DNA of 42,445 nt from an uncultured Bacteroidales bacterium (GTDB taxonomy: Bacteria > Bacteroidota > Bacteroidia > Bacteroidales > UBA932), in contig CANBDX010000011.1 in assembly GCA_947367315.1 (NCBI GenBank), positions 1 to 42,445 of the forward strand, read 5' to 3'. The position numbers were made by a program, and so were the translations under genes. Shown here piece after piece: positions 6,139 through 14,233 of this stretch; the first letter of the stretch is position 1; each line of letters starts with the position of its first letter. The notes below the pieces were generated by a model that made no database searches, had not been told where the DNA came from, and saw nothing but the letters and a program-made list of their open reading frames with translations.

Positions 6139-7986
6139 TCATTTCTTCCCTTTAACCTTTACCCTGTCCAGAAGGTTTCCTTCCAGTATCCTTTCCTCAA
6201 GATATTTCCTTTCCTTGCTGATCTCCCCTGTGAGGTACATCTCAGTAAGGAGGGATGCGATAGGTGCTGCCCATGTGGCACCGAAACCTCCGTTCTCCAC
6301 ATATGCGGCAACCGCTATCTTCGGGTCATCCTTAGGTGCAAAGCAGATGAATACCGAGTGGTCATGTCCGTGCGGGTTCTGCGCCGTACCGGTCTTTCCG
6401 CATATGTCCAGGCCCTTCACGGCAGCAATGCTGGCAGTTCCTCCGGAGCCGAATCCGCTGTTCACCGCCCTGTACATTCCTCCGATTACTTTCGGGAAGT
6501 GGGTGGTGTCCACCATTGTGTAGTGCCTTTCCTTGTATTTAGGGTCGATGCTTACGTGCTCGGAATCCTTGATGATATGCGGGATATAGTAGAATCCTCG
6601 GTTGGCTATGGTGGCGCAGAGATTTGCGAGGTGGAGCGGCGTGCAGCCGATTTCTCCCTGACCGATGGACAATGAAATCACAGTCGTTGCCTTCCAGCCT
6701 CCCTTGCCATAGACCCTGTTGTAGTATTTGGAATCCGGGATGAAGCCACCCAGCTCGGAAGGGAAGTCGCTGCCCAGCTTCTGTCCGAATCCGAAGCTCT
6801 GGACATATTCCTTCCATTTGTCCATGGCTTCCCCGATGGAGCCGTATTTCCTGTTTTCGAGAAGGTCGCGCAGGATGTAGCAGTAATATGCGTTGCAGGA
6901 CATCATTATCGACTCCTCGAAGTTTATCGGAGACTTGTGCGCGTGACATCCGAGCTTGTTCTTGCCGAAGTGGTAACCCATCCTGCAAGGGTAATATGTG
7001 TTAGGACTTACGACCTTTTCCTGAAGACCTATGAGACCGTTCACCAGTTTGAATACCGAACCCGGAGGGTAGGGTGCCTGCACGGCCCTGTTGAACATAG
7101 GCTTATATGGGTTGGAAGCGATCTCTCCATAATGCTGACCTATGTTTGCGAGCATGTCCACGTCTATGCCGGGGCTGGATACCATCGCGAGTATCTCTCC
7201 TGTAGATGGCTCAATGGCCACAAGGCTTCCCACCTTATTGTTCATCAGCATCTGGCCGTAATGCTGGAGCTCGGCGTCGATGGTGGTGGTTATGTCGTTG
7301 CCCGGAACGGCCTCCTTGTCTCTTTCGCCGTCCTGGTAGCGTGACATTATCTTGTTGCGGGAGTCGCGCAGCATGATATTAAAACCTTTCTCTCCGCGCA
7401 GTTCCTTTTCTCTTGCCGCCTCTATGCCAGTCTTTCCGGCATAGTCTCCAACCTTGTATTCCGGATTCTTTTCTATGAATCTGGAATCTACCTCTGAAAC
7501 ATATCCGAGAAGATTTCCTCCTGCATTGAAAGGATATTCGCGTATGCTTCGGGCCTGACCGCGGAATCCCGGGAACTTGTACTCCACCTCAGAGAACTTC
7601 ATGTAGGTCTCCTGAGGCATCTGCTTGATCATGATGACCGACTGCCATCCTATCCTTCTGCGGTTCTTCCTGTAATCGTCCATCTTTCCCTTGATGAACT
7701 CAGGTGTTACATCCAGCACTTTGCTTAATGCCAGTGTGTCGAATTCCTCGACTTCGCGCGGAGTCACCAGAAGGTCGTAAGCCACCTTGTTGCCTACCAG
7801 AATCTTTTCGTTCCTGTCGTGGATAATGCCTCGGGTAGGATAGATTATGGAATAGACCATGGAGTTGTTCTCGGCGTCCATCTTATATCTGTCGTCGATG
7901 ATCTGGATGCAGAACAGCTTGATGATTATGATTGCAGCAGCCGTGCACAGCCCGATGAGAAGCTTGTTTTTTCTGTTGAACTTCAT
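6139..7986 (-). CDS. mrdA: Penicillin-binding protein 2 (elongation transpeptidase)
   Basis: A class B PBP that cross-links peptidoglycan with RodA during lateral growth. It has one N-terminal membrane helix (about 8-30) and a dimerisation domain. The transpeptidase domain carries all three motifs: S310-V-F-K313 (active-site Ser), S363-C-N365 and K531-T-G533. The RGIIHDRNE motif at 52-60 is typical of class B enzymes. At 615 residues it has normal length and looks intact. Spacing to mreD is 15 bases and to rodA 19 bases, so the operon is compact. Confidence 0.95.
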   Translation of the reverse strand: MKFNRKNKLLIGLCTAAAIIIIKLFCIQIIDDRYKMDAENNSMVYSIIYPTRGIIHDRNEKILVGNKVAYDLLVTPREVEEFDTLALSKVLDVTPEFIKGKMDDYRKNRRRIGWQSVIMIKQMPQETYMKFSEVEYKFPGFRGQARSIREYPFNAGGNLLGYVSEVDSRFIEKNPEYKVGDYAGKTGIEAAREKELRGEKGFNIMLRDSRNKIMSRYQDGERDKEAVPGNDITTTIDAELQHYGQMLMNNKVGSLVAIEPSTGEILAMVSSPGIDVDMLANIGQHYGEIASNPYKPMFNRAVQAPYPPGSVFKLVNGLIGLQEKVVSPNTYYPCRMGYHFGKNKLGCHAHKSPINFEESIMMSCNAYYCYILRDLLENRKYGSIGEAMDKWKEYVQSFGFGQKLGSDFPSELGGFIPDSKYYNRVYGKGGWKATTVISLSIGQGEIGCTPLHLANLCATIANRGFYYIPHIIKDSEHVSIDPKYKERHYTMVDTTHFPKVIGGMYRAVNSGFGSGGTASIAAVKGLDICGKTGTAQNPHGHDHSVFICFAPKDDPKIAVAAYVENGGFGATWAAPIASLLTEMYLTGEISKERKYLEERILEGNLLDRVKVKGKK

Positions 7987-8001
7987 TGTGCGGGGCCTCC
8001 T

Positions 8002-8517
8002 TTATTTTCTGTCGTCCGGTGTAAGGATTCCCGTAATGAGGAGGGCCAGAAGCCAGTTGGTGGCAAGCGAGGCTCCGAATCTTGTCAGATCGAACCACAG
8101 AGGTCTTGTGCCGGCTCCGTCAAGGAATATGTAGATTCCCAGATATATGGCGTAAAGCGTCAGGATGGCGGCCGAGATCTTTACCGCACCGTTCTTCCTG
8201 AATGTGAACATTTCGCTTCTGTTTATAAGGTCTTCTCCGAGGAATATGCGGATGACCGTCTTTCTTGTCAGGGCTACAGGAAGCAGTGCAGCCACATTGA
8301 GTCCCAGCACTCCCTCCGACATCCAATCCACTGCCAGAGCACTTGCGAAAGCTATCAGCATGCACATGATGTTGCTGTTCTTCAGCGGAAGGCACAGAAT
8401 CATTGCCGGAAGCATGGAGAGCGTGATATATGGTCCCAGCGGAGAATAATTGCACAGGACTATCTGGCATACGACCAGCAGGATATAGAGTATGTTGAAA
8501 TTCTGGGCTGCTTTCAT
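8002..8517 (-). CDS. mreD: Rod shape-determining protein MreD
   Basis: A 171-residue hydrophobic protein with five or six predicted membrane helices. It sits between mreC and the PBP2 gene, the invariant place of mreD. Sequence conservation in the family is low, but LPLKNSNIMCMLIAFASALAVD and the position support the call. Its ATG overlaps the mreC stop by four bases, which indicates translational coupling. It acts in the elongasome with MreB and MreC. Confidence 0.88.
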   Translation of the reverse strand: MKAAQNFNILYILLVVCQIVLCNYSPLGPYITLSMLPAMILCLPLKNSNIMCMLIAFASALAVDWMSEGVLGLNVAALLPVALTRKTVIRIFLGEDLINRSEMFTFRKNGAVKISAAILTLYAIYLGIYIFLDGAGTRPLWFDLTRFGASLATNWLLALLITGILTPDDRK

Positions 8518-9338
8518 CGTCTGTTCCTCTCAAGTCTTTGAATTTCATCCCTTCCGATGTTTTCCACTACTGTTACATAGCGGAGGGCTCCGAAGTCCTC
8601 GAACAGTCTGACCTGTATCTCGTAGGTGGAGCCGTTCACGATCCTCGATTCTCCTGTGATTCCGATAGGGATGTCAGGCGGAAATATGGAAGAGTAACCG
8701 CTGGTATAGACGGTGTCTCCAGGAGAAAATACCACGTGGTGCGGAATTTCCCTCAGCAGAGCTCCGTCATTTGAATGCCCGTCCCAGCTCACAGGACCTA
8801 CCGCCCCGTTTCTTCCGAGTCTTGCGCTTATGTTCATTCCGTGATTCTTGAATGACCTTGCATAAGCGTAATGGTCGCTGACCGCATCGATAACCCCCAC
8901 TGCTCCTCTACCTGTGATGATGCCCGAGCCTTCTGTGATGCCGTCTTCTGATCCCTTTCCTATTATCAGATAATTATGCTGGGTGTTGTTGCTTATCTTG
9001 ACGATGGTAGCCGGGGTGTATCTGTATCTGTCGGCAATGCCGTCCGGACGGATCTTCGATACCCGGATGCTGTCGCGTATGATTGCTTCCATCTCCAGCA
9101 TCTGTTCCCTCAGGCGGAAGTTCTCCATAGCAAGGGCGTCATTCTTTTCCTTGAGGGAGAAATAGTGCTTTATGTCCTGGGTCGTGCCCCAAAGGGATCC
9201 CATGACTATATGGCCGCCTTTGGCGAACCACGATCTCTGGATGGGACTGCTGCTGTTGAGCATATTCAATGCAGCTATCTCCAGGATTATGAAGATAGCT
9301 GCAGTTATCAGGTTGCTTATGAGATTGCTTTTCTTCAA
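8514..9338 (-). CDS. mreC: Rod shape-determining protein MreC
   Basis: A 274-residue bitopic protein with an N-terminal membrane helix (about 8-27). A coiled coil (about 60-95) is followed by a periplasmic beta domain with SGIITGRGAVGVIDAVSDHYA and a GDTVYTSGYSSIFPPDIPIG segment characteristic of MreC. It links cytoplasmic MreB filaments to PBP2 and RodA outside the membrane. It starts three bases after mreB and overlaps mreD by four. Confidence 0.93.
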   Translation of the reverse strand: MKKSNLISNLITAAIFIILEIAALNMLNSSSPIQRSWFAKGGHIVMGSLWGTTQDIKHYFSLKEKNDALAMENFRLREQMLEMEAIIRDSIRVSKIRPDGIADRYRYTPATIVKISNNTQHNYLIIGKGSEDGITEGSGIITGRGAVGVIDAVSDHYAYARSFKNHGMNISARLGRNGAVGPVSWDGHSNDGALLREIPHHVVFSPGDTVYTSGYSSIFPPDIPIGITGESRIVNGSTYEIQVRLFEDFGALRYVTVVENIGRDEIQRLERNRR

Positions 9339-9341
9339 GGC

Positions 9342-10364
9342 TTATCTCATGAGGAATGTGTAGTTCTCGGTGTTCTTCAAGGCGAGGCATGTTCCGCGCG
9401 CAACGGCCCTGAGCGGGTCTTCGGCTACATGGAACGGAATGTTCACCTTCTCGCTCAGACGTTTTGCGAGTCCCCTGAGGAGAGAACCGCCTCCTGCGAG
9501 GTGGATGCCGTTCTCCACGATGTCCGAGTAAAGCTCAGGAGGTGTCTGCTCAAGCACATGGAGGATACCGCTTTCGATACGGGCCACCGACTTGTCGAGG
9601 CAGTGTGCGATCTCCTGATATGTGATTGTTGCATGCACAGGGTGTGCGGTCATGAGGTTAGGACCGGTGATCGAGAATGGCTCAGGCTCTTCGTCGAGAT
9701 TAGGGAGGACGGCTCCGATGGCGATCTTGATCTTCTCTGCCGTGATCTGTCCAACCCTGATGTTGTGCTGCTGGCGGAGATACTGCTGGATATCGTTGGT
9801 GAATACGTCACCTGCCACCTTGATGCTGTCCTGCACCACGATGCCACCGAGTGAAATCACGGCGATCTCTGTGGTACCTCCTCCTATGTCCACGACCATG
9901 TTGCCCTTAGGTGCCTCTACGTCAAGGCCGATTCCGAGGGCCGATGCCATAGGCTCGTAAATCAGATACACGTCGCGTCCTCCGGCATGCTCGGATGAGT
10001 CACGCACCGCACGGATCTCCACCTCAGTGGATCCGGAAGGAATGCCCACCACCATCTTGATGTTCGGGGTGAAGAGCGACTTGCGCTTGCTGTTCACCTG
10101 CTTGATGAATCCGCGGATCATCATCTCCGCTGCGTTGAAGTCAGCGATGACGCCGTCCTTCATCGGACGCACCGTCTTGATGCCCGGATTCTCTCTTTCC
10201 TGCATGAGCTTCGCCTTCTGTCCGAGGGCTATGGCCTTGCCTGTGCTGTTGTCAATGGCTACGATGCTCGGCTCGTCAAGCACGATCTGGTCATTCTGGA
10301 AAATGACTGTGTTGGCTGTACCGAGGTCCATTGCTATCTCTTGAGTCAAGAATGAAAATCCCAT
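9342..10364 (-). CDS. mreB: Rod shape-determining protein MreB
   Basis: A 340-residue bacterial actin that forms membrane-bound filaments guiding lateral wall synthesis. The N-terminus MGFSFLTQEIAMDLGTANTVIF contains the membrane-binding amphipathic stretch and the phosphate-1 loop. Phosphate-2 is VVDIGGGTTEIAVISL, and the adenosine motif is HLAGGGSLLRGL. It is the first gene of a five-gene minus-strand operon. The 84-bp gap to divergent ispD must contain both promoters. I see only an ispD -7 element and no convincing mreB promoter. Confidence 0.96.
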   Translation of the reverse strand: MGFSFLTQEIAMDLGTANTVIFQNDQIVLDEPSIVAIDNSTGKAIALGQKAKLMQERENPGIKTVRPMKDGVIADFNAAEMMIRGFIKQVNSKRKSLFTPNIKMVVGIPSGSTEVEIRAVRDSSEHAGGRDVYLIYEPMASALGIGLDVEAPKGNMVVDIGGGTTEIAVISLGGIVVQDSIKVAGDVFTNDIQQYLRQQHNIRVGQITAEKIKIAIGAVLPNLDEEPEPFSITGPNLMTAHPVHATITYQEIAHCLDKSVARIESGILHVLEQTPPELYSDIVENGIHLAGGGSLLRGLAKRLSEKVNIPFHVAEDPLRAVARGTCLALKNTENYTFLMR

Positions 10365-10422
10365 ATTTTTTGTTCTTATTTTCCGGTTTTACAAATAGGC
10401 CGTAAAATTACAAAAAATAAGT

Positions 10423-10430
10423 TAAATTTG
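10423..10430 (+). promoter_or_regulatory. ispD -7 element
   Basis: TAAATTTG followed by TCAC. An alternative upstream start at 10428 falls inside this element, so translation should begin at 10449. No -33 box with the right spacing is evident. Confidence 0.45.
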
Positions 10431-10448
10431 TCACAAATAATTCTCCTT

Positions 10449-11144
10449 ATGGACAGAAAAAAATATATTGTGATAATGGCGGCCGGAAGCGGAACCAGAA
10501 TGGGTGCCCAAGTGCCGAAGCAGTTTATTGAAATTGACGGGAAAGCCATTCTTCAAAGGACCATCGAGGTGTTTCTGGAAGCATGTCCGGGCATATCTGT
10601 CGTCACAGTCCTTCCTGAAAGTTTTATCCCGTATTGGAAGAATTACTGCATCCTTCACAACTTCATCTGTCCACAGGTCATAGTAAAGGGAGGAATCACC
10701 CGTTTCCATTCCGTAAGGAATGCGCTCGAAAGGGTCCCGGAGGGGGCTGTGGTAGGGATTCATGACGGGGTGCGTCCTCTTGTGACCCCTGCCCTTGTGG
10801 CAGATATGTTCGCACAGGCCGAATATGTCCAGGCTCTTGTCCCCGTGGTTCCTTGCGTGGATACGATGAAGGTGCTCCGCAGAAACGGTGAGGTCCTGGA
10901 AGCGGTGCCGGGAGAAACTGTGGACCGCTCGGTGCTCTGGGGAGCCCAGACTCCTCAGGTCTTCCATTCGGAACTTCTGAAAGACGCCTATACACAGCCT
11001 TTCGATACGGCGTTTACCGATGATGCCTCAGTGGTGGAGAAGTATGGAAAAAGCCTCTCCTACACAATGGGGGAGAGGCTCAATATCAAGATAACTACTC
11101 AGGATGACCTTGTCCTTGCCAAGGCAATAATGAGCATGCGTTAG
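10449..11144 (+). CDS. ispD: 2-C-methyl-D-erythritol 4-phosphate cytidylyltransferase
   Basis: The third enzyme of the MEP isoprenoid pathway, joining CTP and MEP to CDP-methylerythritol in the cytoplasm. The nucleotide-binding signature MAAGSGTRMGAQVPKQF is near the N-terminus. GGITRFHSVRNAL and GIHDGVRPLV (metal-binding Asp) follow in order. From the ATG at 10449 it is 231 residues, normal for IspD; an upstream ATG at 10428 is inside the promoter. Its TAG stop shares bases with the TAA of the convergent lrp gene, so the two coding regions overlap by four bases. Confidence 0.93.
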   Translation: MDRKKYIVIMAAGSGTRMGAQVPKQFIEIDGKAILQRTIEVFLEACPGISVVTVLPESFIPYWKNYCILHNFICPQVIVKGGITRFHSVRNALERVPEGAVVGIHDGVRPLVTPALVADMFAQAEYVQALVPVVPCVDTMKVLRRNGEVLEAVPGETVDRSVLWGAQTPQVFHSELLKDAYTQPFDTAFTDDASVVEKYGKSLSYTMGERLNIKITTQDDLVLAKAIMSMR

Positions 11145-11683
11145 TCTGCCTTTTCTTCTTTTTCCTTCTCTTTCTTTTCCTTTCTTTTCTTTACGCTTGC
11201 GGAGAAGCTGGTGTTCTGGTATTCCTTTACCCATACCTGACGTTCGATCGCCTGGTCGAGAGAAATCTGGGTTTCTGTCTGCTGCACGTAAGGGATCTTC
11301 TGGATCGTGTTGAGGAGAATCTGCATCAGATGGTCGTGGTCAAAACAGAACAGCTTGATCAGGAGGGCATATTTTCCGGTTACGAAATGGCACTCCACGA
11401 TCTCCGAAATCTTCTTGAATGACTCAATTACGTCGGGATACTTGTTGGCCTCCGAAAGGGAGACGCTAACGAATGCGCAGACATTCAGGCCAAGGGCCTG
11501 CGGCTTCACAAGAAGACGCGAACCAGTGATCACTCCGTTGGTCTCAAGTCTCTTCACCCTCTGGTGGATGGCAGCGCCAGATACGTTACACTCTCGTGCA
11601 ATCTCCAAAAACGGCATTCTGGCGTTCTTGACCAGAAAAGAAAGGATTTTCTGGTCGATGTGATCGATCTGATAATTAGACAT
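11141..11683 (-). CDS. Lrp/AsnC family transcriptional regulator
   Basis: A 180-residue feast/famine regulator. The N-terminal helix-turn-helix covers about residues 8-60 (IDQKILSFLVKNARMPFLEIARECNVSGAAIHQRVKRLE). The C-terminal RAM ligand-binding domain follows (CAFVSVSL ... VECHFVTGKYALLIKLFC). Residues from about 160 form a tail made almost only of Lys and Glu, absent from textbook Lrp and probably disordered. The family usually senses amino acids, often Leu, Asn or Lys. The target here is unknown, but autoregulation is plausible: a 17-bp perfect palindrome and repeated TTACGTTTT boxes lie directly upstream. Confidence 0.9.
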   Translation of the reverse strand: MSNYQIDHIDQKILSFLVKNARMPFLEIARECNVSGAAIHQRVKRLETNGVITGSRLLVKPQALGLNVCAFVSVSLSEANKYPDVIESFKKISEIVECHFVTGKYALLIKLFCFDHDHLMQILLNTIQKIPYVQQTETQISLDQAIERQVWVKEYQNTSFSASVKKRKEKKEKEKEEKAD

Positions 11684-11712
11684 AAGTTACGTTTTATAAG
11701 TTTATGACTGCG

Positions 11713-11729
11713 AATATAGTCACTATATT
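11713..11729. promoter_or_regulatory. 17-bp palindrome upstream of lrp, candidate operator
   Basis: AATATAGTCACTATATT is a perfect palindrome around one central base, 30 bp upstream of the lrp start. Lrp-family proteins bind AT-rich palindromes of about 15 bp, so autoregulation is a reasonable inference. Confidence 0.5.
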
Positions 11730-11732
11730 TAA

Positions 11733-11767
11733 AAAACGTAAATCTTCATGGTGAAAATTTACGTTTT
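11733..11767 (-). terminator. Hairpin between topA and lrp
   Basis: A perfect 11-bp inverted repeat, AAAACGTAAAT at 11733-11743 and ATTTACGTTTT at 11757-11767. In minus-strand RNA it is followed by further U residues (six in a row), so it can act as the topA terminator. The arms contain the TTACGTTTT box, which also occurs alone at 11687-11695, so a regulatory role for lrp is possible as well. Confidence 0.5.
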
Positions 11768-11775
11768 CATGGGTA

Positions 11776-14091
11776 TTATTTCCCTCTTTTCTTACGTCCT
11801 GTAGGTTTAGAGCCTTCGATTATCTCCTTGCACTTATCTTCTGTAAGTGTTGCCGGGTCAGTCCCTTTCGGGATCCTGTAGTTGGCTCCGGCGTGCTTGA
11901 TATAAGGGCCATAAGCTCCGTTAATGACTTGAATGTCAGATGCTTCGTAGTGAGCAATAACCTCTCCGGACTTTTTGTTGAGACTGTCGGAAATCAGTTG
12001 TATGCATGTGGCGAGATCCACTTTCAGAGGATCTGTGCCGCGCGGGAGTGATACATTCTTATCTCCATATTTGATATATGGTCCGAAACGGCCTTTTGTG
12101 CATATGATTTCGATGCCTTCGTGATTTCCTACAACACGTGGCAGTTCGAAAAGCTTTATAGCTTCCTCCAAGGTTATGCTTTCTATAAGCTGTCCGGGAG
12201 CGAGGCTTGCATACTGCTTGCTTTCTCCGTCACCTTTCTGGATATAAGGTCCATACTGACCGAATCGTGCCACAAGCGGAAGTCCGTCCTTAGGGTCCGT
12301 TCCCAGCTCGCGGCTGACATTGCTGTACTCCCTGCTGCTCATGGTTTCCTGTACCTTTCCGTGGAACGGTCCGTAGAATTCCTGCAGAAGGCTGTTCCAA
12401 GGCACTTCTCCTTCAGCTATCCTGTCGAAGTCTTCCTCGACATTTGCTGTGAACTTGTAGTCAAGCACCTGAGGGAAATTCTTCACAAGGTAATCGGTCA
12501 CTATAACCCCGATATCCTGCGGCAGCAGTCGTCCCTTTTCCGCTCCGACAGTCTCGGTCTTCGACGATTCGATGATCTTTCCAGACTTGAGGGCGAGGTT
12601 GGTCACCGGCTGCCTTGTGCCCGGTTTGTCTCCCTTTACGATATATCCTCTGCCCTTGGTGAGGGTGGAAATGGTAGGCGCGTAAGTCGATGGGCGGCCG
12701 ATTCCGAGCTCTTCCAGCTTTTTTACGAGGGTTGCTTCCGAGTAACGTGCCGGTGCCGCTGTGAAACGGCATTCCGCCGTGATGCCTTCCTCATGCATGA
12801 TGTTGCCTATATGCATTTCCGGAAGAATCACCATCTCGTCGTCCTGCTGGTCGTCTATCCCTTCCATGTAGAGCTTGAGGAAGCCGTCGAAGAGCACCTG
12901 GCTTGCCTGTACGTTGAATTTCTCCTCTCCCTTGTCGCTTGACACCTTGATGTCTGTCTTGAGGATCCTTGCGTCGGCCATCTGTGAGGCTACGGTGCGC
13001 TTCCAGATGAGCTCATACAGCTTCTTTTCCTGCGGAGTGCCCTCGATGGAAGTGTTCTCTATATAAGTCGGCCTTATGGCTTCGTGTGCTTCCTGGGCTC
13101 CCTTGGCCTTGGTCCTGTACTGTCTGGTCTTTGAATATTCCTCTCCGAAGTTGTCGCAGATGAATGTCTTTGCAGTTCCGATAGCCAGGCCAGAGAGATT
13201 GGTGGAGTCGGTACGCATGTAGGTGATGAATCCGTGCTCGTAGAGCTTCTGTGCGATGCTCATCGTCTGGCTTACCGACATCCTCAGTTTCCTGGCCGCT
13301 TCCTGCTGGAGGGTCGAGGTCGTGAACGGGGCGGCCGGAGTCCTTGTGCCTTCCTTCTTCTCTATGTCTGATATGCTGAAGCTGGCGCCTATGCATCTGG
13401 TAAGGAATCCGCGTGCGCTTTCGATGTCAGGGAATCTGCGGTCAAGGGTCGCCTTTACGAGGGTCTTTTCAGGAGTCCCTTCCGGATGGAAGATGGCGTC
13501 CACTCTGTAATACTGCTCGCTGGCGAATGCCTGGATTTCCCTTTCGCGGTCCACTACAAGCCTGAGAGCAACGGACTGGACACGTCCTGCAGAGAGCTTC
13601 GGCTGAATCTTTCGCCAGAGCACCGGCGATAGTTCGAAACCGACGAGACGGTCAAGCACGCGGCGTGCCTGCTGGGCATCCACGAGGTTCATGTCTATCT
13701 CGCGCGGATTCTCTATGGCGTTCAGGATTGCCGGCTTGGTGATTTCGTGAAAGACGATTCTTTTGGTGTTCTCCTTGTTGAGACCGAGGGTCTCGAAAAG
13801 ATGCCATGAGATGGCTTCTCCCTCACGGTCCTCATCGGATGCAAGCCAGACCATGTCTGCCGCCTTCGCCTCCTTTCTGAGGTCTGCCACCACCTTCTTC
13901 TTGTCCGAAGGTATTACGTATTCTGGCTTGAAACCGTCTTCGATATCTATGCTGAGACCATTATCCTGCAGGTCTCGTATGTGTCCGAAACTGGACTTGA
14001 CCGTATATCCGTTTCCGAGAAATTTCTGTATCGTTCCGGCTTTTGCCGGTGACTCGACTATCACTAGATTCTTTCCTTCCTTCATGCTCAT
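11776..14091 (-). CDS. topA: DNA topoisomerase I
   Basis: A type IA topoisomerase that relaxes negative supercoils. The Toprim domain (LVIVESPAKAGTIQKFLG, then ASDEDREGEA) is at the N-terminus. The catalytic tyrosine is in FITYMRTDSTN, at about residue 291 counting from the ATG at 14091. The C-terminus has repeated RFGPYIKYGDKN/GAYGPYIKHAG modules instead of the zinc ribbons of E. coli TopA, as in other Bacteroidota. I start at 14091 (MSMKEGKNLVIVES). The open frame extends to 14142, but that part is unlike the family. Length is 771 residues. Confidence 0.95.
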   Translation of the reverse strand: MSMKEGKNLVIVESPAKAGTIQKFLGNGYTVKSSFGHIRDLQDNGLSIDIEDGFKPEYVIPSDKKKVVADLRKEAKAADMVWLASDEDREGEAISWHLFETLGLNKENTKRIVFHEITKPAILNAIENPREIDMNLVDAQQARRVLDRLVGFELSPVLWRKIQPKLSAGRVQSVALRLVVDREREIQAFASEQYYRVDAIFHPEGTPEKTLVKATLDRRFPDIESARGFLTRCIGASFSISDIEKKEGTRTPAAPFTTSTLQQEAARKLRMSVSQTMSIAQKLYEHGFITYMRTDSTNLSGLAIGTAKTFICDNFGEEYSKTRQYRTKAKGAQEAHEAIRPTYIENTSIEGTPQEKKLYELIWKRTVASQMADARILKTDIKVSSDKGEEKFNVQASQVLFDGFLKLYMEGIDDQQDDEMVILPEMHIGNIMHEEGITAECRFTAAPARYSEATLVKKLEELGIGRPSTYAPTISTLTKGRGYIVKGDKPGTRQPVTNLALKSGKIIESSKTETVGAEKGRLLPQDIGVIVTDYLVKNFPQVLDYKFTANVEEDFDRIAEGEVPWNSLLQEFYGPFHGKVQETMSSREYSNVSRELGTDPKDGLPLVARFGQYGPYIQKGDGESKQYASLAPGQLIESITLEEAIKLFELPRVVGNHEGIEIICTKGRFGPYIKYGDKNVSLPRGTDPLKVDLATCIQLISDSLNKKSGEVIAHYEASDIQVINGAYGPYIKHAGANYRIPKGTDPATLTEDKCKEIIEGSKPTGRKKRGK

Positions 14092-14160
14092 GATGTCCTC
14101 TTTTTCAAAAAGAAAGTGCAAAGTAAGGCACAAACCGGGCAAATTTCCAAATTTTGTTGC

Positions 14161-14168
14161 TAATTTTG
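14161..14168 (+). promoter_or_regulatory. PBP1A -7 element
   Basis: TAATTTTG matches TAnnTTTG about 66 bases before the PBP1A start. It is followed by two hairpins within the leader. The -33 box is not clear. Confidence 0.4.
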
Positions 14169-14178
14169 TGACTTTGTA

Positions 14179-14218
14179 CCCGCCTGTGCGGCGGGGTCAC
14201 CTATAGGTGACGATTTTT
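14179..14218 (+). promoter_or_regulatory. Tandem hairpins in the PBP1A leader, possible attenuator
   Basis: CCCGCC (14179-14184) pairs with GGCGGG (14190-14195) across a 5-nt loop. Directly next to it the 16-bp perfect palindrome GTCACCTATAGGTGAC occupies 14196-14211, and GATTTTTT follows. The layout resembles an intrinsic terminator, but no plus-strand gene lies upstream. It would therefore act inside the PBP1A leader. Confidence 0.45.
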
Positions 14219-14233
14219 TAATATTTTATAGGT

